Shown: piece by piece, positions 44,640 to 56,112 of the stretch
Numbering within the stretch: position 1 is the stretch's first letter
Layout of the letters: the number at the start of each line of letters is the position of its first letter
Origin: Neoceratodus forsteri
Lineage: Eukaryota > Chordata > Ceratodontiformes > Ceratodontidae
Reading direction: 5' to 3'
NCBI GenBank assembly: GCA_016271365.2
Contig: CM057459.1
Coordinates: forward strand, 818,707,001 to 818,771,000
DNA length: 64,000 nucleotides
Made by a program: the position numbers and the translations under genes
Notes under the pieces: generated by a model
What the model saw: the letters and a program-made list of their open reading frames with translations, nothing else
Databases searched by the model: none
Told to the model about the DNA's origin: nothing

Positions 44640-45132
44640 TAGTCATAGAAACAGAAACATAGACAATGTCATCAGATAAAGACTTTTGGTCTATCTAGGC
44701 TGCCCAGTTTTAGCCTACTATACCTCACAACCTATTTTCTAGATGGAGTTTTTGATCTCACCGCCTTCCCCTCAATCTCTGCCTTACTGTTACCCACCCA
44801 GGAACTATTAAGCCCTTCACTCTATCTCATCCGTGCTTGAATCCATTGATGGTTTCTGCATCTACCACCTCCTCGGGTAGGCTGGTAAATCACTCCCCCA
44901 GTCTCTCGTTAAATTATCCTTTACTCACATCCCTCCTGAATCTCCCCCTCACTAGCTTACATTTATGACTCCTTGTTGTTTACCCACATTCCTGCTAAAT
45001 AGTTCCTTACAGTTAACCTTGTTTATTCCTTAAGCAACATGAAGGTCTGTATCATGTTGCCTTTCTTCCTTCTGGCTTCCAGCGAGTACATATTCAGTGC
45101 CCTGAGTTGATCCTCATAAGATCAGACATATT
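44640..45132 (-). pseudogene. CR1 copy C, piece 4: carboxy end and 3' tail
   Basis: Tail CATAGAAACAGAAACATAGAC at 44645. The minus strand near 45050-45115 encodes SYEDQLRALNMYSLEARRKK, the usual CR1 carboxy block. Stops at the L2-like insertion. Confidence 0.75.
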
Positions 45133-45840
45133 GGCCCTGAATTAGAGCTTGCCTCTGTTTTCACTCTCCTTGAGGGCTGGCTCAGGCATAATCATCTTGC
45201 TTTGAATACAAAAAAAACTAAAAGCATGCTATTTTTGCACCTACCATCCTCCGTGTGTACTCTCTCCACTCTTAGCATTACCTCCCTCAATGGTGATGCC
45301 CTTGAGTCTGTTCATTCCTTTAAATACTTGGGCATCTCCTTGGACTCCTCTCTCTCTCTCTCCCTTAGAGCACATGTCTCCAACATCACTAAATCTCTGA
45401 ACCAGAAACTAGGACTTCTCTTTCGTATCCGTCCCTTCCTCTCTGATGCCTTCTGCCTTTAGATTGCTTCTTCATCCCTACTTCTCCTTCTGACCAATGG
45501 TGCTCCTTTATTGCTCTCAATGAATTCCTCAAACCTGTCTCTACTCTGCCAGGCTTACCATAGGGTGGGAAGGTTTGCACTGGAGGATAATGTCCGTTAC
45601 CACCACTGTGACATCCTCTCCTCACTAGGCTGGTAACCTTTTGAATCTAAATTGAGGTACTCCTCCCTGAGTACTGTGTTTAAGCTTGTCCATAAATTCA
45701 CTCCACCTTGCCTCAGTGAGATAACATGTCTTAAACAAGCTCCCCATACCCTCAGATTTGCCTCCCTCTGCTTCTTATAAAACCTAAACTGTGTCTTGTC
45801 ATTGCCCATAAGTCATTCTCCTTTACTGCTGTATCTGAAT
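45133..45840 (+). pseudogene. L2/Rex-like reverse transcriptase, carboxy part
   Basis: Frames: LNTKKTKSMLFLHLPSS, HSFKYLGISLDSSLSLSLRA and ITKSLNQKLGLLFRIRPFL to a stop at 45460. After changes come YHHCDILSSLGW and FKLVHKFTPPCLSEITCL, then LSLPISHSPLLLYLNG. The order (thumb strand, LGI.LD block, SLGW and FK.. blocks) is that of L2/Rex1-type LINEs. The catalytic palm is missing because of 5' truncation. Contains stops. Confidence 0.7.
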
Positions 45841-46111
45841 GGAACTCCCTTCCTCCTCCTGTCCTGTCTTTTTCCTCTCTTCCCAAGTTCCAAGTGACTC
45901 TATATGCCTCTCTCTCTGCCTCTGTATCATGCTTCTGCTTCCGCTGATACCTGTCCTTTTCCTAAATCCTCCCTTCTCTTTCCTCTTCTCCCCCCCCTTA
46001 TCATGTTGCTTTAGGTCCTAGTTTGTAGCCTCAATTTTGTTTTGTGCCTTGTAACTTATGATGATATTGAATTGTATATACCTTTTCCAAGTTCTACCAT
46101 ATTGTTGTATA

Positions 46112-46119
46112 ATACTGTA
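46112..46119. repeat. 8 bp direct repeat flanking CR1 copy D, left
   Basis: ATACTGTA, also at 46748-46755. Confidence 0.55.
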
Positions 46120-46747
46120 CTTCAACACCTTACTAACATATTAACATACTATTTGCCAGCAGATTAGGCCTTATGGTCTATCAAGTCTGCTCGAACCTCA
46201 GATCCCTAGTTGGTTGCCAAGGCCCTCCCCTTCCCTCCCTTGTGTTCCAGAAACCCCTATCATCCATCCCCACCCCCCCGGGACAGGCCATCATCTGATA
46301 CATCCACTTTCTGTGTCTATTCCACCCTCTTGAAGCCTCCACTGTGGATCTCTGAAACCAGCTTACCAGGCAGTGCATTCCAAGGGTCCACCACCTCTCA
46401 GTGAAAACCTCCTCCTCTTTTCCCTCACCCTTCCACCTTCCAACTTCAAACCATGCCCTCTGGTGATACCTCCTGCTTTAGTCTAAAGATCCTCTATGTT
46501 TACTCTATTTATTCCTTGAGGTACTTGAAGACCTCAATCATGTCCCCCCCGTCTCTCCTCTCCTCCAATGAAAACAGGCAGAGCTCCTCAAGTTTGTCCT
46601 CATACGTCAAATCCCCTAGCCCTCGTATCATCTTAGTTGCCCTCCTTTGTACCCTCTCCAGGAGCTGTATGTCCCTCTTCAAGTGTGGTCTCCAGTACTG
46701 TACACAGTACTCAAGGTGTAGTCTAACCAGTCCATTGTACAGTGGTT
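46120..46747 (-). pseudogene. CR1 LINE 3' end (copy D) inside the L2-like LINE
   Basis: The plus strand has the CR1-type tail AACATACTATTTGCCAGCAG and GGTCTATCAAGTCTGCTC. The minus-strand coding end near 46500-46740 includes blocks equivalent to [10 protein letters not shown] and [14 protein letters not shown]. Too broken to give one frame. An 8 bp repeat at each side supports a discrete insertion. Confidence 0.72.
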
Positions 46748-46894
46748 ATACTGTAAATTTTTATCTTTGTTTCTCTGTTGTATTGCTCTGTGCCTCAACT
46801 GCTTTTTGCAACCTGGGTCAACCTGAAAAAAGGACTGTATTGTCTCAGTGGACTTACCCGGTCACCAAAACTCAAATAAATAAATAAATAAATT

Positions 46895-47515
46895 ATCAGT
46901 TTGATTTCTCTGTGCTGCACCATCTTTAACCTGTCTCTGTTTTTTCTTAGGTACAAACACCATGATGTGAAACATTATTCCTGATGGGTTCTCAGCTGTG
47001 ATCTACTTGGAGGTAGTATTACTTCTTTCTTCCTTCCTGCTAATGAAACCCCTTTTCATACACCCCAACATTCTAGTTGCCTTCTTGTAGGCCTTGTTAC
47101 ATTGGATAGTTTGAGTAAAGGAGACAATTATGATGACCCACCAGGTCCCTTTCCACTGTAGTAGTGACTAGCTTAACACCTCCCATCCAGTATTCATTCC
47201 TGTAGTTGTTGTTCCCTATGCACATCACCTTGCACTTTTGGGCATTACATTTCAACAATTAGACTTTGCAGAATCCTCTCTTACCTTTACAGGCCCCTGT
47301 GTAACTCCCTTGCCACCTCCTCACTGTCTACCCTGCCAAAGGGCTTAGAGTCATCTGCAAAAAAGACACATCCTGCCCTGTGTATACTCACTTATGTTGC
47401 TGATAAATATATAGAAAAAGACAGGTCCCCTGTGGAAGCCCACTCATGACCTATCTCTCTCCCCTCAACCCCATTAACCACTGCCCTCTCTGTCCCATCC
47501 AGAAGTGGTTTGATG
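46895..47515 (-). pseudogene. CR1 copy C, piece 3: reverse transcriptase palm and thumb
   Basis: Minus strand from 47510: KPLLDGTERAVVNGVEG and GLPQGTC, then an intact catalytic CVFFADDSKP (FADD near 47345-47370), followed by the thumb region with KCNAQKCKVMCIGN-like coding. Frameshifted. Joins piece 2 across the MULE and piece 4 across the L2-like LINE. Confidence 0.72.
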
Positions 47516-47732
47516 TCCCGACAGCAAAAATCCTGACAACCAATTCAGGTGATAACCAAGTAACACCACCCTGTCAGATGATGAACTGAGTTTCCCAACG
47601 TCTCCTTTATAAACCCACATCCAGGCAGAGAGCAGTCAGTATCCAGGAAGATATGAAGCAGGCAACTTATAGTCACAGACATTGACTTGCAGACATTAAC
47701 GAGCCTAGGGATACAGGTCACTTGGAGTGGAA

Positions 47733-48666
47733 ATGGCAGAAATTTCAGATATTGTGCCTTCTCAGAAAGGAAGTAACAACATCAGCATTAGAAGTTACTT
47801 CTTTGTTAAGGAAAGAAATAGAGGAGATCTATTTTATTGGTGCAGTCTCAGTAGGAAGTCCATAAGCTGTTGAGGTCAAGCAACAACTATCAAAGTTGGA
47901 GATCAGCACCACCTCTGCAAACATGCAGAGCGTAATCATTCACCTGATGCAAATGATGCACTCATTGATTTAGCCATAGCTGCTTTAAAGGAGATTGCAA
48001 GGAATACCAATGTAACTCCAGCACAAGTAATTCAGTCAGAATTATCAATTGTTCCAATGTAAGTTAGATATAATCTGCCAAATAAACAAGCTGTAAAACA
48101 GCTAGTTAAATGAGCACAAAGACAAAACCTACTGCCAGAGCTAAGTTCTTTGGAAAATGTAAATATTCCAAAAGAGTTATTGCTTGTCAATGGACATCTT
48201 TTTCTGGCAAGGGATTCCACCTTCAGAGAACATAAGATTCTCATCATCACTATGAAACTCAGTATGGAGAACCTACAAAATGCTGACTACTGGATAATGG
48301 ACGGAAGATGCAAAACTTTCCATACATTGTTCAAGCAGTTGTACTCCATTCATGCACCTGTTGGCAGCAATGACAACTCTGCAATTGTACCACTGGTCTA
48401 CACTCTGATGACAGCAAAGTCACAAGAATGTTCCATCAGGCTATTTCATGATTTGCATAATATTGCAGAGGAGCATGGCCTTAATCACAGACAAAGCTTG
48501 ATCATAACATATTTTGAACAAGCTGATATTAATATCTAAAAGCAAGAATTTCTCAACACAACAAATAAGGGATGTCTCTTTCTTTTTTGGTCAAATTTTA
48601 AGGAGGAAGATACAAAATTTACATCTTGCATTAGTGTATGGGACTGATCCTGAGTTTAGCCTCATA
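47733..48666 (+). pseudogene. FLYWCH/MULE transposase, front part
   Basis: ATG at 47733 gives MAEISDIVPSQKGSNN, then a FLYWCH zinc finger (YFFVKERNRGDLFYWCSL, then ISC, then HHLCKHAERNHSPD) with one in-frame TGA. After a linker and a stop near 48060 comes the MULE domain: LFLARDST, NADYWIMDGRCKTFH (first catalytic Asp), LFKQLYSIHAP, IVPLVYTLMTAKSQ, LIITYFEQADIN (the usual DFE is YFE, so the second acidic residue is lost) and, in another frame, FFFGQILRRKIQNLHLALVY, ending GTDPEFSLI. It would bind element ends and cut DNA; dead here. It continues at 57293. Confidence 0.8.
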
Positions 48667-48951
48667 CAAGAAAAAAGAGAAATGGCAGAAAGATTTAATA
48701 GAGTTTTTGTATCTAAATGTACAAGGGGTTGGGATCATGAGATCAATCCAGGGGTTGAAGGATATAAGGGATATGAAGTAAATCAAGAACAAGGGGCACT
48801 AGAATTTAAATTTCGAGAAATAAGTAAAAAGGAGGTCCTGGAATTCTTAAGGAGTTTGAAAGAAGATAAAAGTGGGAGTTTAGATGAGTTACATCCAAAA
48901 ATATTGAAATTATCAGTTAGATACACAGTGGCTCCTGTAACTGAACTTTTT

Positions 48952-49508
48952 TTTTTGATGTATTATTTCTTCCAAGCTCCCAGCTTCTGCCTTCAGTTAT
49001 CCCCCAGCGCAGCCCTCCCCAAAGGTTAGACCCCCTCCCTTTGCACCTTATGAACTACCCTTCATGGCATGGTGGTGGGGAGCGACTCAGCCCACCCCAA
49101 ATGGATCCATGCCAGGGAGGTGCCTTCTCGGAGGTGGTGCTGTAGGGACCACATCATCCAGCTGGAGCTATTTTCCACTTTTCTCCCCTTGTGAGGAGGC
49201 AGGGCATGCAAAGACACCTGCAGTGAGTGTGCACATGCTACTGCACATGCTCTCACAAAGCATCTGCCTGTCTCCTCCCCTTCAGCTGTAGCATAAGTGC
49301 GCTGTCCCCAGCAGTTGCTAGGGGCCAGTGGAGCACTGACAGCTAGTGTCCCCCCACCCCAGAGAAGGAGAGCAGACCAACGGACCCTCGATCCTTCTCC
49401 TCCCCACCAACCCCCGATGACCCATGCTCAATCTCGAACACGGGTCACCAGCGTGGCTTGAGGTAAGGCATCCAGCACCTCAGTCATCAACACCACCGGG
49501 CCGGCTCA
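48952..49508 (-). mobile_element. GC-rich SINE-like retroposon of unknown source
   Basis: Flanked by TAACTGAACTTTTT (48938-48951 and 49509-49522, 14 of 14). A T-run at the left end means an A tail on the minus strand. The minus-strand head, GAGCCGGCCCGGTGG, followed ~75 bp later by CGTGTTCGAGATTG, resembles a pol III promoter B box. About 550 bp, GC-rich. Two short frames in it (64 and 75 codons) have no motif. Could instead be a processed copy of an unknown RNA. Confidence 0.65.
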
Positions 49509-49857
49509 TAACTGAACTTTTTAATTTGTCATTGAAAAAAGGCTTAGTACCCCTGAAATGGAAAGTATCTGGGGTAGTTCCAATTTATAAAGAGGGGATA
49601 GGCTGGAAATGTCAAATTACAGGTCTATATCACTCCTAGCAGTAGATAGTAAACTGCTAAAGAAGTGTGTATTTCAGCAACTACTTGATCATTTGGAAGG
49701 GCATAGCCTGATTATTGATCAGCAGCATGGGTTTAGGGGAGGACAGTCCATTGCAATGGTGTTACTGGGTTTTTGAATGCTATGCTCATGGCTTGTGAGG
49801 AGGGTTGTGCCATGGGCACAGTATTTGTTGACCTAGCCGGCACCTTTGATACAGTGT

Positions 49858-50157
49858 GAGTAAATAAGTAAGTAAAATGTATTTCTTGAGTGCCTTTCGA
49901 ATACCAAGACGCTGTACAGTAAAATAAACAAACAATATAATCAAATAATAAATATCCATAAGATTTTAAAAACCTTCAGAAACAGCCTGATAAAATATAT
50001 GTTTTGAGCTCCGATTTAAAACTCAAGATGCTCAGGCATTCCCTTAACTGATGAGGTAGAGAATTCCACAGGGTAGGGGCAGCATAAGAAAAAGCACGTG
50101 CCCCAGATGTTTTTAACCGAACCCTAGGAATCTCTAGCAGTGGACCACAAGTTGCTT
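49858..50157 (-). mobile_element. Short retroposon (about 300 bp)
   Basis: Interrupts the LINE between FDTV and HKLGNLG. The left end, TAAATAAGTAAGTAAAATG, is a tail on the minus strand. The body has GAGAATTCCACAGGGTAGGG and CATAAGAAAAAGCACGTG, which I believe is a dispersed vertebrate repeat but cannot name. Confidence 0.55.
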
Positions 50158-50218
50158 TTACACAAGCTTGGCAACCTAGGGGTTACTGAATTGGAGATGG
50201 AGTGATTTCGGAGTTATT

Positions 50219-50223
50219 TGTGT
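50219..50223. repeat. Gypsy target-site duplication, left
   Basis: TGTGT, repeated at 56113-56117. With one copy removed, the LINE frame reads SYLCDRGQ without a break. Confidence 0.85.
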
Positions 50224-51866
50224 TGTCGGAGTGTGGAATTGCAGTGACAACATAGGACTCGAATTTCTTTGGTACACACTATCTTTGTGTGACTCAGGAT
50301 TTATTTAGAATCCAAACAAATCAAACTTACTCCAAAAAAAAGACAAATAAAATAACATAACTTCACCAACTCTTACAGAGCTTGAGTACTTCTTACTAAA
50401 GTACTGCCACAGAGTGATACCATACGACCAGGAGGACCACTATATTCTGTGTCCAAAACCTATCTGACAAGAATGGTTAGCTCTGCTCATTTTATATCGC
50501 CCACCTGATGACATCCCAGGTCATCTGATCAGCCCTATCACTAATACAGAAAATAAATCTACGCTAATACAAGTATGTGGGCATTATCAGAGACCACTAA
50601 ATTACTTTTTATGAATATCAACCATTTATCCATTTTATATTTTGCCAAAATTCATGGAAAACATATATTTCTAATATGCATACTTAAGGGTCACTTAACA
50701 TCATGGCTCCACCCCCTTTATGTAACCTCACCATAGTAAAACACTTTAAAAGCAGAGAAGGAAGGGGTGGCTGGTCCCTAAGAATTCCTGCCTGCAAGTA
50801 CCAGCTACTCATGAATTTAGAATACCATTTCTAGGTATGTCCTTTCCTTTCCATTTAAAAGGGGAGAAGAAATAAAAATTTCACTATTTAAACTGACAAA
50901 TATACTTGTAGTATGCTGTTGCTAAATTTTGTCCCTTAGCAATGCATCCGGGCGTTTGAAATTATGGGATATTTTTAGCCTAACCCCAATATATGCCAAT
51001 AGCTTTTCTTTGTTGTACAACTTATTTTCTAACTCAAGGAAGGGTTTTAGTAGTCACACAAACATTTAAGAGCAGCTGGTGATATTTATTTCTTTCACAC
51101 AGCAGCCGCTAGTTTCTTTTGATCACTCCGACTGGCGGTGCAAAGCGCTGCCCAGCCCGAAAACACTCTGACTTTTATTTATTAAGTAGCTGATGCAAGA
51201 GGATACAATAAGCTCATTGCCATCAGACAAGAGCAGTACACTTCACGGCATGCTGCCACTATTGATAGGGGAACCCGCGAGGCACAGACCAGCACCAAGG
51301 GCATCCCACTCAGCCTGGCTGTCCTCTTTAGAGTAAAACTCTTTTTACTGGAACTCTGTACGTGAGTGGGTTGGGGAGGAAAAAAGGAAAAACAGAGTAG
51401 TTTAACTCAGCTCCAGAAACTCCACGGCACTCTGTGAATGAACCACAGGACCACTCTGATAAACTTTATTTCCATAAGAAACGTAGCCCAACCATCACTC
51501 TCATGGGTCGCTTGGGTCCAGAAGACAAACATACAGAGGCTGGGGTACTTCTTCTTTTTTCATGCAGGAAAACGCAAGGAATTTAATATTATTTTACTGT
51601 TATTACTCCTAGTTTTCTATGCCTTTTTTTATTTGAGTTACAATATGCTCAATCACTTATGACCCACCTCATGGACTAAAGAAAGAAATTAATGGGGTTA
51701 GAGAGATAAAGGTACCATAATAGGAAGCCAACCCTAATATGGTAGAAGGATGAAACATAGAAAGGAAAGTCAGAGGATAAACAAGTACTACTGCAGTAGA
51801 TTTATTTTATTTTGAAAGGGCATAGAATAGAGGAGACGTCCGGAAGGGTATTCCTAAACTACCGCA
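50224..51866 (-). repeat. Gypsy 3' LTR
   Basis: Matches 54468-56112 nearly throughout, with scattered substitutions and small indels. Adjacent internal sequence on the minus strand is CCTTGGGGGAA, a good polypurine tract (51867-51877). Confidence 0.9.
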
Positions 51867-51877
51867 TTCCCCCAAGG
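51867..51877 (-). other. Polypurine tract
   Basis: Minus strand TTGGGGGAA directly before the LTR start TGCGG; the plus-strand DNA primer site in LTR elements. Confidence 0.7.
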
Positions 51878-51972
51878 TTAAGTGAAAAACCTGTTATCTG
51901 CATTTCAGAACTGATTATTCAAGACAACCTACCCTACTACTTCAGGGTAGGATGGAGCTTCCGCCCTCCATC

Positions 51973-52802
51973 TTAACACTCTTTGACCTCATCCAATATC
52001 CATCTGGCATTTCTTCCACATAATAGGGAGAAAGGAGAGTACCCAGTAGAAGCTTGAGGAACCTCTCTATAGGTGAATAACAAAAAGGGCAGATACTTAT
52101 CCCATTCCTTTCCCTCATCTTTTACAAATTTTCTTATCATTTGTTTTAAAGTATGATTGTATCGTTCCACTAACCCATCCATCTGAGTGTGGTAACGTGA
52201 TGTTGTTAAAGCCACAATTCCCAATAATCTATATAACTCTTTTAATAATTCTGAATTGAAATTTGTCCCTCTGTCTGTTACAATTTCCTTGGGAATTCCC
52301 ACCCAACTAAATAGTTTAACTAATTCCTCTGCTATCTGAGTAGTGGTTGCAGATCTCATTGGTATTGCCTCTGAATATTTTGTGGCATAGTTACAGACTA
52401 CTAGGATAAACCCTTACAGCTCTTATCAAGGGGTCCCACAACATCCATACCTATCCTTTCAAATGGGGTCATTACCAGTGGGAGGGGTATTAAAGGTACC
52501 ATGTCCGTGTTTTTCTTCTGGAAAATTAGTTGGCATTCTGGACACATCTGGCAATATTGGGCTATGTCCTGATGAATACCAGGCCAGAAGAATCTTTGCA
52601 GAATCCTACTGGTAGTTTTGCCCCTTTCCGTATGTCCAGCCCAGGGTACATCATGACCTAATACCAATATGTCCTGTCTGTAGCACTGGGGAACTAACAA
52701 TTGTTCTACTGTCTCTCCAGTACTTGGGTTTTTACATATACGGTACAATAAATCATTTATAATCTGAATTTTAGGTACCCCTGGTGTCTCCTTTTGGCCC
52801 AC
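51973..52802 (-). pseudogene. Gypsy integrase (one frameshift)
   Basis: Catalyses insertion of the DNA copy. From 52802: LLYRICKNPSTGE, then the zinc-binding H-H-C-C module (LGHDVPWAGHTERGK, CQMCPEC), FERIGMDVVGPL with the first catalytic Asp, a frameshift near 52395, then EIVTDRGTNFNSELL (second Asp) and QMDGLVERYNHTLKQMI (the Glu). YHTQMDGL replaces the usual YHPQTDGL-type wording slightly. It ends with LPFLLFTYREVPQASTGYSP and a stop at 51973. All three catalytic positions are present, but the frameshift inactivates it. It follows protease directly, so polymerase was lost. Confidence 0.9.
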
Positions 52803-53024
52803 CTGTTGGAAAAAAAGGATTTAATGACACAGCATTCTGTTGTTGTTTTGCCATATTCATCTTGACATATATTTATGAGGTATTTTCAGGTACCCATATT
52901 TATCTTGTTTCCATTTATCTTGTACCTTTTTCTTTTCTTTCCCTGTTTTTCTAGTTTTCCCAGGGGCCCCATATATCTTCCCATCAAATGGGAATAACTC
53001 CTCAAGTAACACATCTTTTTTACT

Positions 53025-53450
53025 TTATGCTCTGGTAGTCATAGCTGTCATACCAGTTTTATAATTTAATAACAGGGAGGAGAAGGCATGGAAATCATGA
53101 CCTATTACCACTGGTACAGGTAGATATGGGACTAATCCTGCTGTAACCAAGGATTCAGTCCCATTGACCTGAAGAGGTAGTTTAACTGTGGGATACTGAT
53201 GACAATCCCTATGAACACAAATTACCTGCATGGGAGGTCCCCTTCTCCCATCCATTACCAAATCCTTTCTAATTAAGGTATTTTTACTGCCAGAATCTAT
53301 CAGACCCAAAACCCTCTGTCCCTGTAACTGTACTACTGTAGTTAAATACATAGAATTCAATAAGGCTAGGTGAGCTTTATCTGTTTTCTGAGAAGAACAA
53401 AATCTAGCAATATGTCCTTTACCCCTACAATTATGACATATCCCATTCAT
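53025..53450 (-). pseudogene. Gypsy gag end (CCHC) and aspartic protease
   Basis: CHNCRGKGHIARFC near the start is a CCHC knuckle that binds element RNA. RVLGLIDSGSKNTLIRKDL contains the DSG catalytic triad of the retroviral-type aspartic protease (D-S/T-G), and VIGHDFHAF is the closing block. Open for 141 codons. The next conserved family block (reverse transcriptase, LPPHRxxDHxI-like) is absent; 52803-53024 has no motif and bridges straight to integrase. Confidence 0.85.
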
Positions 53451-53632
53451 AGATAAAGTTCCCCTTCCTTTATCAAGTTCATAAAGTTTTGATGGAACAG
53501 TCTGAGGATTTCTTACCCCTGTAGGTTTGGCTATAGATTCATATGGATGGTTCCTCCTCTCTTATATGGTTGATGGGCTGCCAAAAAATCCTCAGCCAAT
53601 GTAAGAGCCATCGCCACTGACTCCGGATTATG

Positions 53633-54000
53633 CTACTTAATCCAAGTTTGCACATCAGTTTGCAATCCCTGTAAAAACTGCTCCGTCACTAACATTTTAA
53701 TAATGTCTATTCTCAACCTCCCATCTGGCACAATCCATTTTAGACAAAGTTCATGTAGTCTTACATACGTCTCTCCCAGAGGATCTTGTGGCTGATTTTT
53801 TAAAACCTCTGTCGGTAACATCTCTGCATTAATGTCATTTCATTTCAAGATTTCTTGCCTAACCAAGTCATAATCATCTGCTAATTGTGGGTCCATATTA
53901 CTGTATGCCAGCTGGGCCAAGTCCGAAAGATAGGGGGCAAGCCTCACAACCCATTATTGTGCTGGCCATTCACATGCCTTGGCCACCCCTCCAAAGGTAG
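53633..54000 (-). pseudogene. Gypsy gag, capsid fragment
   Basis: Minus-strand frame LPTEVLKNQPQDPLGETYVR, LHELCLKWIVPDGRLRIDII and LVTEQFLQGLQTDVQTWIK resembles the SCAN-like end of Gypsy capsids (EQFLQGL, V..W). Upstream pieces to about 54000 (AQLAYSNMDPQLADDY) read in changing frames. The gag start is not readable. Forms the particle in the family. Confidence 0.7.
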
Positions 54001-54447
54001 TCAAATAGGCCTCTATATCATCTGTGGGTAACATGCGTGATAGCTTTATATCTTTAGGATTATTGGGTGCAGTCCCACTTCCAGCTCCATGTCCCACACC
54101 CAGCTGCTTTATCAATTGTAATGTCTCAACCCACTGGACATCTTGTCTTCTATCCCGTTTCTCTCCTGGGCATCAGCTTCTCTCTGTCATTCCATCTCCA
54201 TTTGATGTACAGCCAGCCAGTGGAGTAGATCATTGATGTTCCTTGGGGGATGATCCCCACCATCCAGATGACTTTCTTGTCATATTTCATCTAACATCAG
54301 GAAGACCAGTATACAGAGGTTCCTTCCCCTGCTCAGCCTGGGAATGTGTAACAGCTCCCACTTTTTGATTCACACCAGATGCCATGTTGACACTGGTACC
54401 AGGACTGGTACCATCTGTTCTCCCCCACCAGGCTATGGATGACCAGT

Positions 54448-54467
54448 TATCCCACTATGACACCAAT
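54448..54467 (-). other. Candidate primer-binding site
   Basis: Minus strand ATTGGTGTCATAGTGGGAT directly after the 5' LTR end. TGG-starting sequences here pair with the 3' end of a tRNA; which tRNA was not determined. Confidence 0.5.
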
Positions 54468-56112
54468 TGTCAGAGTGTGGAATTGCAGTGACAACACAGG
54501 ACTTGAATTTCTTTGGTACACACTATCTTTGTGTGACTCAGGATTTATTTTGAATCAAAACAAATCAAACTTACTCCAAAAAAAAATAACAAAATAAAAT
54601 AACTTCACCAACTCTTACAGAGCTTGAGTACTTCTTACTAAAGTACTGCCACAGAGTGGTAACATACAACCAACAGGACCACTATCTTCTGTGTCCAAAA
54701 CCTATCTGACAAGAATGGTTAGCTCTACTCATTTTATACCACCCACCTGATGACATCACAGGTCATCTGATCTGCCCCATCAATAATACAGAAAAGAAAT
54801 CTATGCTAATACAAGTATGTGGGCATTATCAGAGACCACTAAATGATTTTTTATAAATATTAACCATTTATCCATTTTATATTTTGCCAAAATTCATGGA
54901 AAACATATATTACTAATATGCATACTTAAGGGTCACTTAACATCATGGCTCCACCCCCTTTATGTAACCTTACCATAGTAAAACACTTTAAAAGCAGAGA
55001 AAGAAGGGGTGGCTGGTCCCTAAGAATTCCTGCCTGCAAGTACCAGCTACTCATGAATTTAGAATACCATTTCTAGGTATGTCCTTTCCTTTCTATTTAA
55101 AAGGGGAGAAGACAGAAAATGTCACAGTTTAAAACCGACATATGTACTTGTAGTATGCTGTTGCTAAATTTCACCCCTTAGCAATGCATCCAGGCATTTG
55201 AAATGATGGAATATTTTTAGCCTAACCCCAATATATGCCAATAGCTTTTCTTTGTTGTACAACTTATTTTCTAACTCAAGGTAGGGTTTTAGTAGTCACA
55301 CAAACATTTAAGAGCAGTGGCTGATATTTATTACTTTCACACTGCAACTGCTAGTTTCTTTTGCTTCACTCAGACTGGTGCTGCAAAGCATGCCCAGCTT
55401 GAAAATGCTCTGACTTTTATTTATTAAGTAGCTGATGCAAGAGGATACAATAAGCTTATTGCCTTTGGACAAGAGCAGTACACTTCATGGCACCCTGCCA
55501 TCTCTGATAGGGGAACTCGCGATTCGCAGACCAACACCGATGGTGTCCCACTCAGCCTGGCTGCTGTCTTTAGAGTAAAACTCTTTTTACCAGAACTCTG
55601 AATGTGAGTGGGCTGAGGAGGAAAAAAGGAAAAACAGAGTAGTCTAACTCAGCTCCAGAAACTCCACGGACACTCTGTGAATGAACCACAGTGCCTCTCT
55701 GATAAACTTTATTTCCATAAGAAACATAGCCCAACCATCATTCTCACAGGTCGCTTGGGTCCTGAAGACAAACATACGGGGGGGGGGGGTACTTCTTCCT
55801 TTTTCATACAGGAAAACACAAGAATTAAATATTATTTTACTTTTATGACTCCTAGTTTTCTATACATTTTTTTATTCAAATTACAATATGCTCAATCACT
55901 TATGACCCACCTCATGGACTAAAGAAAGAAATTAGAGGGGTTAGAGAGATAAAGGTGCCATAATAGGAGGCCAACCCTATTATGGTAGAAAGATGAAACA
56001 TAGAAAGGAAAGTCAGAGGATAAACAAGTACTACTGCAGTAGATTTATTTTATTTTGAAAGGGCATAGAATAGAGGAGATGTCCGGGGGGGGGGTATTCC
56101 TAAACTACCACA
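54468..56112 (-). repeat. Gypsy 5' LTR
   Basis: See 50224-51866. Contains homopolymer G-runs at 55778 and 56086 not matched exactly in the other copy. Confidence 0.9.

Larger units (their letters stand above)
45133..46894 (+). mobile_element. L2-like LINE 3' part, split by a CR1
   Basis: 5'-truncated plus-strand element with the end of a reverse transcriptase, a 3' untranslated region and the tail CTTACCCGGTCACCAAAAC plus (AAATA)n. Pieces 45133-46111 and 46756-46894. The same tail ends the SINE at 22759-22946. Confidence 0.72.
50224..56112 (-). mobile_element. Gypsy-type LTR retrotransposon, internally deleted
   Basis: Two LTRs of about 1.64 kb (50224-51866 and 54468-56112) in minus orientation, beginning TG (TGCGGTAGTTTAGG / TGTGGTAGTTTAGG) and ending CTCTGACA or CTCCGACA. 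A 5 bp duplication flanks them. The internal region is only 2.6 kb: gag, a CCHC knuckle with protease, and integrase. Reverse transcriptase and RNase H are missing. The order protease, then integrase, and the HHCC/DDE integrase place it in Ty3/Gypsy. No envelope-like frame. Confidence 0.92.

Noticed and set aside
46453..46887. 144-codon plus-strand frame
   Set aside because: Reads antisense CR1 copy D and then the L2-like tail, so it joins two elements.
50224..56112. Endogenous retrovirus
   Set aside because: No envelope-like frame; integrase and gag wording fit Ty3/Gypsy retrotransposons.
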